Assembly: GCA_963774155.1 (NCBI GenBank)
Contig: CAVZDW010000001.1
Span: 89,023-153,022 of the forward strand
Length of the DNA stretch: 64,000 bases
Reading direction: 5' to 3'
From: DASSUW01 sp963774155
GTDB lineage: Bacteria; Actinomycetota; Thermoleophilia; Solirubrobacterales; Solirubrobacteraceae
Position 1 is the stretch's first letter. Every line of letters begins with the position of its first letter. Positions 59,047-64,000 of the stretch are shown in pieces. The notes below the pieces were generated by a model. The model was not told the origin of the DNA. It saw nothing but the letters and a program-made list of their open reading frames with translations, and ran no database searches. A program made the translations under genes and the position numbers.

Positions 59047-61221
59047 CTAGACGCCCACGATGTGATCGGGGCGGACCGGCACGCGGGTCAGCGCGGCGCC
59101 GGTGGCGGCGCGCAGGGCGGCGACGATGGCCGGGGTGGAGGAGATGGTCGGCGGCTCGCCGACGCCGCGCAGCCCGTACGGCGCGCCCGGGTCGGCGAGC
59201 TCGAGCACGTCCAGCTCCACCGGCGGCATGTCGAGCACCGTGGGGATCAGGTAGTCGGTGAACGAGGCGTTGCGCACCTCGCCGTCGACCACCTGGATCT
59301 CCTCCATCAACGCCAGCCCGAGGCCTTGGGCGATGCCGCCCTCGATCTGTCCCTCGACGGCCTGCGGGTTGATGGCCTTGCCGACGTCCTGCGCCGTGGC
59401 GATCTCCACCACGCGCACGAGGCCGAGCTCGGTGTCGACATCGACCACCGCGCGGTGAGCGGCGAAGGCGAAGGTGACGTGGGCGTCGCCCTGGCCCTTC
59501 TCGTCGAGCGGGAACGTCTCGCGGTGATGGTGCTCGCGCGTCATGTCGATCGGCTCGTCGCCGACCAGCTCGACGATCGTGCCGGTGCCGCGCCGCTCGA
59601 GCTCCTCCCGCACCGCCTCGCACGCGAGCTTGACCGCGCCGCCGGTCATGTAGGTCTGGCGGGAGGCCGAGCTCGAGCCGGCCGAGCCGACGTGCGTGTC
59701 GGCGGGCAGGACGATCACCCGCTCCACGCCGAGCTCGTGCCGGGCGATCTGCTCCTGCACGGTCACGAGGCCCTGGCCGACCTCGGCCGCCGCCGTGTGG
59801 ACCTCGACCAGCGGCTCGCCGTGCACGATCGACAGGCGGACGCGGGCGGTCGAGTAGTCGTCGAAGCCCTCGGAGTAGCCGACGTTCTTGTAGCCGACCG
59901 CGTACCCGATCCCGCGCCGCACGCCCTCCCCGTGGGTCGTGTTCGACACCCCGCCGGGCATGATCTCGGACGGCCCGGGGAGCGGCCGGGCGGACACGCG
60001 GGCCAGCAGCTCATCGACCGGCGCCGGGCAGCGGATCGTCGCGCCCGTGGGGATGATCCCGCCCTCGGCCAGCGCGTTGCGCCGCCGGAGCTCCACCGGG
60101 TCGAGCCGCAGCGCGGCGGCGAGCTTGTCCATCTGCGCCTCGTGCGCGAAGCAGGTCTGGACCGCGCCGAAGCCGCGCATCGCCCCGCACGGCGGGTTGT
60201 CGGTGTAGACGACGTACGAGTCGATCAGCGCGTTGGGCACGTCGTACGGGCCGCAGGCGAAGGAGGCCGCGTTCGAGCAGACCGCCGTGGAGCTCGACGC
60301 GTACGCCCCGCCGTCGAGCAGGATGCGGCAGCGGACGTAGACGAGCCGGCCGTCACGCGTGGCGCCGTGCTCGTAGTGCATGCGCGCGGGGTGGCGGTGG
60401 ATGTGGCCGAAGAAGGACTCCTCGCGCCCGTACATCATCTTCACCGGCTTGCCGCTGTGGAGCGCGAGCAGGCAGGCGTGGACCTGCATGCTCAGATCCT
60501 CGCGGCCGCCGAACGCGCCGCCGACGCCACCGAGCGTGATGCGGACCTTCTCCGGTGGCAGGTCGAGGCTCATCGCCACCTGGTCGCGGTCCACGTGCAG
60601 CCACTGGGTGGACACGAAGAGGTCGACGCCGCCGTCCTCGGCGGGCACGGCGAGGCCCGACTCCGGCCCCAGGAAGGCCTGGTCCTGCATGCCGACCTCG
60701 TAGTCGCCGCTGACCACGACCTCGGCGGTGGCCTCGGGATCGCCGTGCTCGATGTGCACGTGCCGCAGGAGGTTGCCGCCGGGGTGCAGCGGGTCGGCGT
60801 CGACGGCCTTCTCGGGGTCGCAGACCGGGGTGAGCGGCTCGAACTCGACCTCGATCTTCGCGGCCGCGCGGCGCGCGGTCTCGGGGTGGTCGGCGGCGAC
60901 GACGGCGATCGGCTCGCCCTGGTAGCGGACCTGGTCGAAGGCGAGCACCGGCTGGTCGGCGATCTCCAGCCCGTAGGTCTTGCGGCCGGGCACGTCCTCG
61001 TGCGTGAGCACCGCGCTCACGCCGGGGACGGCCAGCGCGGGGGCGATGTTGATGTCCTTGATGCGGGCGCGGGGGTGGGGGGAGCGCAGCGTGGCGCCCC
61101 ACAGCATCCCGTCGGCCCAGAGGTCGGAGGAGTACGCGAAGTCGCCCTTGACCTTGGGGATGCCGTCGGGCCGGCGGACGCTCTGCCCGATGCCGCCCTT
61201 GACGGGCGTCTCGACGGTCAT
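59047..61221 (-). CDS. Xanthine dehydrogenase molybdopterin-binding subunit
   Basis: A 724-residue MoCo-binding subunit of a three-gene xanthine/hypoxanthine dehydrogenase. VGGAFGGREDLSMQVHACLLA near residue 230 contains the Gly-rich MoCo loop, MRGFGAVQTCFAHEAQMDKLA near 345 follows, and GLRGVGEPPTISSTPAI near 690 carries the catalytic Glu. It oxidises hypoxanthine to xanthine to urate together with the 2Fe-2S and FAD subunits upstream. ATGA overlap with the deaminase gene (61218-61221). The same family includes aldehyde and carbon-monoxide dehydrogenases; the purine context supports xanthine. Confidence 0.9.
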   Translation of the reverse strand: MTVETPVKGGIGQSVRRPDGIPKVKGDFAYSSDLWADGMLWGATLRSPHPRARIKDINIAPALAVPGVSAVLTHEDVPGRKTYGLEIADQPVLAFDQVRYQGEPIAVVAADHPETARRAAAKIEVEFEPLTPVCDPEKAVDADPLHPGGNLLRHVHIEHGDPEATAEVVVSGDYEVGMQDQAFLGPESGLAVPAEDGGVDLFVSTQWLHVDRDQVAMSLDLPPEKVRITLGGVGGAFGGREDLSMQVHACLLALHSGKPVKMMYGREESFFGHIHRHPARMHYEHGATRDGRLVYVRCRILLDGGAYASSSTAVCSNAASFACGPYDVPNALIDSYVVYTDNPPCGAMRGFGAVQTCFAHEAQMDKLAAALRLDPVELRRRNALAEGGIIPTGATIRCPAPVDELLARVSARPLPGPSEIMPGGVSNTTHGEGVRRGIGYAVGYKNVGYSEGFDDYSTARVRLSIVHGEPLVEVHTAAAEVGQGLVTVQEQIARHELGVERVIVLPADTHVGSAGSSSASRQTYMTGGAVKLACEAVREELERRGTGTIVELVGDEPIDMTREHHHRETFPLDEKGQGDAHVTFAFAAHRAVVDVDTELGLVRVVEIATAQDVGKAINPQAVEGQIEGGIAQGLGLALMEEIQVVDGEVRNASFTDYLIPTVLDMPPVELDVLELADPGAPYGLRGVGEPPTISSTPAIVAALRAATGAALTRVPVRPDHIVGV

Positions 61222-62570
61222 ACGGCCACCTCCTGCATGCGGCGGCTCGCCCTGGCGAGATCGCGCGCGATCTCCTCCTCGTCGGCGGTGGTCAGCCGGC
61301 CGTGCTCGACCACCGTCCTGCCGCCGACGAACAGCCGGTCCACGATCGGCCGCGGCCCGAGGACGAGCGCCGCGACGGGGTCGGCGATGCCCGCGTGGTC
61401 GAGGTCGTCGAGCCGCCACAGCGCGATGTCCGCGAGCTTGCCCGGCTCGAGCGAGCCGATCTCGGCCTCCCGGCCCAGGCAGCGCGCGCCGTGGATGGTC
61501 CCGAGGGCGAGCGCCTCGCGGGCGGTCAGGGCCTGCGGGCCGCCCCGCAGGCGGGCCACGAGCAGGCTCTGGCGCAGCTCCCCGGAGAGCTCGCCGGCCT
61601 CGTTGGAGGCGGCGCCGTCGACGCCGAGGCCGACCGGCGCGCCGGCCGCCGTGAGCGCGGCCACGGGGGCGATGCCCGCCCCGAGCCGGGCGTTGGAGCT
61701 GGGGCAGTGCGCGACGCCGGTGCCGGTCTCGCCGAACTTCGTGATCTCCCGCTCGTCGAGGTGGACGCAGTGGGCGAGCCAGACGTCGTCGCCCAGCCAG
61801 CCGACCTGCTCGAGGTACTCGACGGGTCGTACGCCGAACAGCTCGAGGCAGAACTGCTCCTCGTCGAGCGTCTCGGCCATGTGGGTGTGGAGGCGGACGT
61901 TCCGCGACCGAGCGAACTCGGCGGTCTCGGCCATCAGCTCCTTCGTCACGCTGAACGGGGAGCACGGGGCCAGGGCGACCCGCGTCATGGCGTCCGGCGC
62001 CGGGTCGTGGAAGCGATCGATCGCGTCGGCGCAGGCGACGAGGATCGCGTCGCGGTCCTCGGTCACCTCGTCGGGCGGCAGGCCGCCCTGGGACTTGCCG
62101 AGGTCCATGCTCCCGCGGCACGGGTGGAAGCGGACGTGGAGCTCCCGGGCCGCCTCGACCTCGATGGCCAGCAGGTCGCCGGCGCCGCGCGGGAAGACGT
62201 AGTGGTGGTCGGTGCTCGTGCTGCAGCCGGAGCGGGCGAGGGCGGCGAGCCCGCCGCGGGCGGCCGCGCGCTCGATGTCGCCGTCGACGCGCGCCCACAC
62301 CGGGTAGAGCTCCTGCAGCCACTCGAACAGCGTCGACTGCTGGGACAGGCCGCGGGTCGCCCACTGGTAGAGGTGGTGGTGGCAGTTGACCAGGCCCGGG
62401 GTGGCCAGCCTGCCGCGGCCGTCGATCCGGGTGCCGGGCGCGTCCGTGCCGCCCTCGCCGAGCGCGGTGATGCGGCCGTCCTCGATCACGATGTGGCCGT
62501 CCGCGTGCTCGGTGCCGGCGGGGTCGACCGTCGCGATCGCGCACCCTTCGATGACCAGCGGTTCCGTCAT
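61218..62570 (-). CDS. 8-Oxoguanine deaminase-like amidohydrolase (AtzB/TrzN-type)
   Basis: A 450-residue amidohydrolase: TPGLVNCHHHLYQWATRGLS (HxH metal motif near residue 63), TSTDHHYVFPRGAGDL, VRFHPCRGSMDLGKSQGGLP, LHTHMAETLDEE (metal His), LAHCVHLDEREI (metal His) and GLGVDGAASNEAGE (metal Asp). This matches the group that deaminates 8-oxoguanine to urate or s-triazines (hydroxyatrazine), and its position inside the xanthine dehydrogenase operon favours a purine substrate such as 8-oxoguanine or guanine. Four-base overlaps join it to both neighbours. Confidence 0.85.
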   Translation of the reverse strand: MTEPLVIEGCAIATVDPAGTEHADGHIVIEDGRITALGEGGTDAPGTRIDGRGRLATPGLVNCHHHLYQWATRGLSQQSTLFEWLQELYPVWARVDGDIERAAARGGLAALARSGCSTSTDHHYVFPRGAGDLLAIEVEAARELHVRFHPCRGSMDLGKSQGGLPPDEVTEDRDAILVACADAIDRFHDPAPDAMTRVALAPCSPFSVTKELMAETAEFARSRNVRLHTHMAETLDEEQFCLELFGVRPVEYLEQVGWLGDDVWLAHCVHLDEREITKFGETGTGVAHCPSSNARLGAGIAPVAALTAAGAPVGLGVDGAASNEAGELSGELRQSLLVARLRGGPQALTAREALALGTIHGARCLGREAEIGSLEPGKLADIALWRLDDLDHAGIADPVAALVLGPRPIVDRLFVGGRTVVEHGRLTTADEEEIARDLARASRRMQEVAV

Positions 62571-63025
62571 CGCTGCGCCGCCAGCTTGACGGCGTCGAGG
62601 ATCTTCTCGTAGCCCGTGCAGCGGCACAGGTTCCCGGCCAGCGCCTCGCGGATCTCGGCGTCCGACGGGTCCGGCTTGCGGGCCAGCAGGTCGTGCGTCG
62701 CCACGATCAGCCCCGGCGTGCAGAAGCCGCACTGGACGGCGCCGGCCTCGAGGAACGCCTCCTGGATCGGGTGCAGCTGCTCCTCCTCCGCGAGCCCTTC
62801 GACGGTCACCAGCTCGCGGCCCTCGGCCTGGCCCGCGAGCACGAGGCAGGAGCAGACGAGCACGCCGTCGAGGTAGACCGAGCACGAGCCGCACTCGCCC
62901 TGCTCGCAGGCGTTCTTGGAGCCGGGCAGGCCGAGCCGCTCGCGCAGCACGTAGAGCAGGCTCTCGCCCTCCCACAGGCCGTCGACCTCCCGCGCCTCGC
63001 CGTTGATCGTGCAGCTCAGCCTCAC
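62567..63025 (-). CDS. Xanthine dehydrogenase 2Fe-2S subunit
   Basis: A 152-residue iron-sulfur subunit with two 2Fe-2S clusters. The first cluster uses the plant-ferredoxin-like set GSKNACEQGECGSCSVYLDG and the following VCSCLVLA. The second uses AVQCGFCTPGLIVA and AGNLCRCTGYEKIL. Electrons pass from the molybdenum centre to FAD. GTG 63025 overlaps the FAD-subunit stop (63022-63025), and its own stop overlaps the deaminase start. Confidence 0.94.
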   Translation of the reverse strand: MRLSCTINGEAREVDGLWEGESLLYVLRERLGLPGSKNACEQGECGSCSVYLDGVLVCSCLVLAGQAEGRELVTVEGLAEEEQLHPIQEAFLEAGAVQCGFCTPGLIVATHDLLARKPDPSDAEIREALAGNLCRCTGYEKILDAVKLAAQR

Positions 63026-63864
63026 GCCGACCAGGCCCACTTCAGCGTGCGGCGCGCCATCACCGCGAGCGCGTGACGGCGGTAGACCGCGCTCCCGCGC
63101 TGGTCGTCGATGGGGGAGGCGGCGTCCGCGACGAGCTCGCCGAAGCGCGTGAGGACTTCGGTGTCGATCGCTTGCCGTCCGGCCCAGTCGAGCCGGCCGG
63201 CGATGAACGCCTCGGCCTCGCGCGCGCGTCTCGGGGTGGGAGCGGCCGAGCCCAGGCACGTGCCGACCGTGCGCGCCTCCTCGTCGATGGCCAGCGCGAA
63301 CGAGCAGACGGCGATGACCATCGCGTTGCGCGTGCCGATCTTGGAGAACTGCTGGCCGCCGCTCGCGGGGCGGACCACGAACGCGGCGATCAGCTCGTCG
63401 GGTTCGAGGACGTTCCGCTTCGGGCCGGTGATGAAGTCCTCGATGGCGATCCGCCGCGTCCCCCGCGTCGACGCGACCTCGACCTCGGCCTCACTCGCGT
63501 AGAGCGGCGGCAGCGCGTCACCGGCGGGCGAGGACGACCCGAGGTTGCCCCCGATCGTCCCGCGGTTGCGGATCTGCGGCGACCCGACCGTCCGAGACGC
63601 GATGGCCAGCCCTGGCAAGGGCTCCCCGAGCTCGGCGATCGCCCGCGTGTACGTGACGCCGGCGCCGACGCGGATCCGCCCGTCCTCGGGACCGTGCTCG
63701 GTGAGCTCGGAGACCCGCGTGAGATCGAGGATCGCCTCCGGCCGCTCCCGGTCGAAGTTGAGCTCGACCATCACGTCGGTACCGCCCCACAGCGGCTTCG
63801 CCTCCGGGCGCTCCGCCTTGGCCTCGAGGGCCTCGCCCCACGTCACCGGCTGGAGGAGCTCCAT
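63022..63864 (-). CDS. Xanthine dehydrogenase FAD-binding subunit
   Basis: A 280-residue FAD subunit of the CO-dehydrogenase/xanthine-dehydrogenase type: AKPLWGGTDVMVELNFDRER and GRIRVGAGVTYTRAIAELG contact FAD. SPQIRNRGTIGGNLGSSSPAGDALPPLYA is present in two consecutive segments (IRNRGTIGGNLG; SPAGDALPPL) and is the family hallmark. The C-terminal domain includes RNAMVIAVCSFALAID. It is the first gene of the operon. ATG 63864 has TAGACT six bases upstream and no Shine-Dalgarno sequence, so it is leaderless by inference. Confidence 0.93.
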   Translation of the reverse strand: MELLQPVTWGEALEAKAERPEAKPLWGGTDVMVELNFDRERPEAILDLTRVSELTEHGPEDGRIRVGAGVTYTRAIAELGEPLPGLAIASRTVGSPQIRNRGTIGGNLGSSSPAGDALPPLYASEAEVEVASTRGTRRIAIEDFITGPKRNVLEPDELIAAFVVRPASGGQQFSKIGTRNAMVIAVCSFALAIDEEARTVGTCLGSAAPTPRRAREAEAFIAGRLDWAGRQAIDTEVLTRFGELVADAASPIDDQRGSAVYRRHALAVMARRTLKWAWSA

Positions 63865-63870
63865 CCCCGC

Positions 63871-63876
63871 AGTCTA
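63871..63876 (-). promoter_or_regulatory. Putative -10 element TAGACT of the xanthine dehydrogenase operon
   Basis: TAGACT on the minus strand, then six bases, then ATG 63864. Identical hexamer and spacing to the PPOX gene promoter at 21322-21327. Confidence 0.6.
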
Positions 63877-63908
63877 ATTCGAGCCTCCCGAGGCGCCAAA
63901 ACGCCCGC

Positions 63909-63914
63909 TAGACT
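63909..63914 (+). promoter_or_regulatory. Putative -10 element TAGACT for tRNA-His
   Basis: TAGACT ends 11 bases before G-1 of tRNA-His, matching the spacing of TAAGCT before tRNA-Arg. Confidence 0.45.
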
Positions 63915-63925
63915 CGGCCACGCAC

Positions 63926-63999
63926 GGTGGGCGTAGCTCAGTTGGTAGAGCTCCGGGTTGTGGTCCCGGCGGCCGCGGGTTCGAGTCCCGTCGCTCACC
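63926..63999 (+). tRNA. tRNA-His (anticodon GTG)
   Basis: A complete cloverleaf at the window edge. The acceptor stem GTGGGCG pairs with CGCTCAC, with the extra G-1 at 63926 facing the C discriminator at 63999, the hallmark of tRNA-His. The D-arm is GCTC/GAGC, the anticodon stem CCGGG/CCCGG with loop TTGTGGT (anticodon GTG at 63960-63962), and the T-arm GCGGG-TTCGAGT-CCCGT. Confidence 0.96.
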
Positions 64000-64000
64000 C

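Noticed and set aside
58708..62202. Plus-strand open frame of about 1160 codons
   Set aside because: It is antisense to adenine deaminase, xanthine dehydrogenase and deaminase genes, with biased composition typical of shadow frames in high-GC DNA.

Overview
The window is very G+C-rich (roughly 70 percent or more), with dense genes, many GTG and TTG starts and Shine-Dalgarno-poor leaders. Its gene content is that of a high-GC actinobacterium: F420/PPOX-type and luciferase-like oxidoreductases, many NarL-type kinases, an RsbW-like anti-sigma factor, and a CYP-type ferredoxin/reductase pair. The set resembles soil Thermoleophilia (Solirubrobacterales such as Conexibacter, Solirubrobacter or Patulibacter). 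That placement is inference from content, not a database result.

Layout. 0.1-9.5 kb: VIT-like and DoxX membrane proteins, a YugP-type metallopeptidase, PoxB, an ArsB-like permease, DUF421, a coupled S1C lipoprotein protease/FtsH pair, and a frameshifted LysR gene. 9.5-18.3 kb: signalling (three response regulators, a CHASE3 histidine kinase, a Ser/Thr kinase, a CBS protein, an RsbW-like kinase) plus a DedA-flippase fusion and a 90-bp pair of nested palindromes. 18.3-23.7 kb: two alpha/beta hydrolases, peroxiredoxin, PPOX, ferredoxin reductase with ferredoxin, and an NrtR-like Nudix regulator. 23.7-26.0 kb: tRNA-Arg(TCT) whose 3' 46 bp are repeated 2.16 kb downstream, bracketing truncated genes; this is a remnant island. 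26.0-44.1 kb: sensor kinases, an OmpR regulator/kinase pair, secreted and envelope proteins (beta-propeller, sulfatase-like, an RTX protein with a collagen-like segment, a copper oxygenase-like protein with a cupredoxin end) and an orphan ABC solute-binding lipoprotein.

44.2-63.9 kb is dominated by purine catabolism. One minus-strand chain of nine genes, each overlapping the next, runs uraD-uox-uraH-allC-allB-DUF3830 and then into a PP2C response regulator, a CHASE3 kinase and an Rcp1-like regulator. A purine permease of the AzgA type is divergent from uraD. A second minus-strand operon holds three xanthine dehydrogenase subunits with an 8-oxoguanine-type deaminase inside it, followed by adenine deaminase. 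Together these would take adenine, guanine derivatives and hypoxanthine through xanthine and urate to allantoate. An ArsR-DUF899-SRPBCC operon lies between. The window ends with tRNA-His(GTG).

Three themes cut across the window. (1) At least nine genes have TAnnnT exactly 6-7 nt before the start codon, which suggests leaderless transcripts. (2) At least seven otherwise conserved genes are broken or altered by single-base shifts, mostly in G/C-rich runs; these are either residual sequencing errors or recent decay. (3) Four-base TTGA, ATGA and GTGA overlaps are the rule inside operons.
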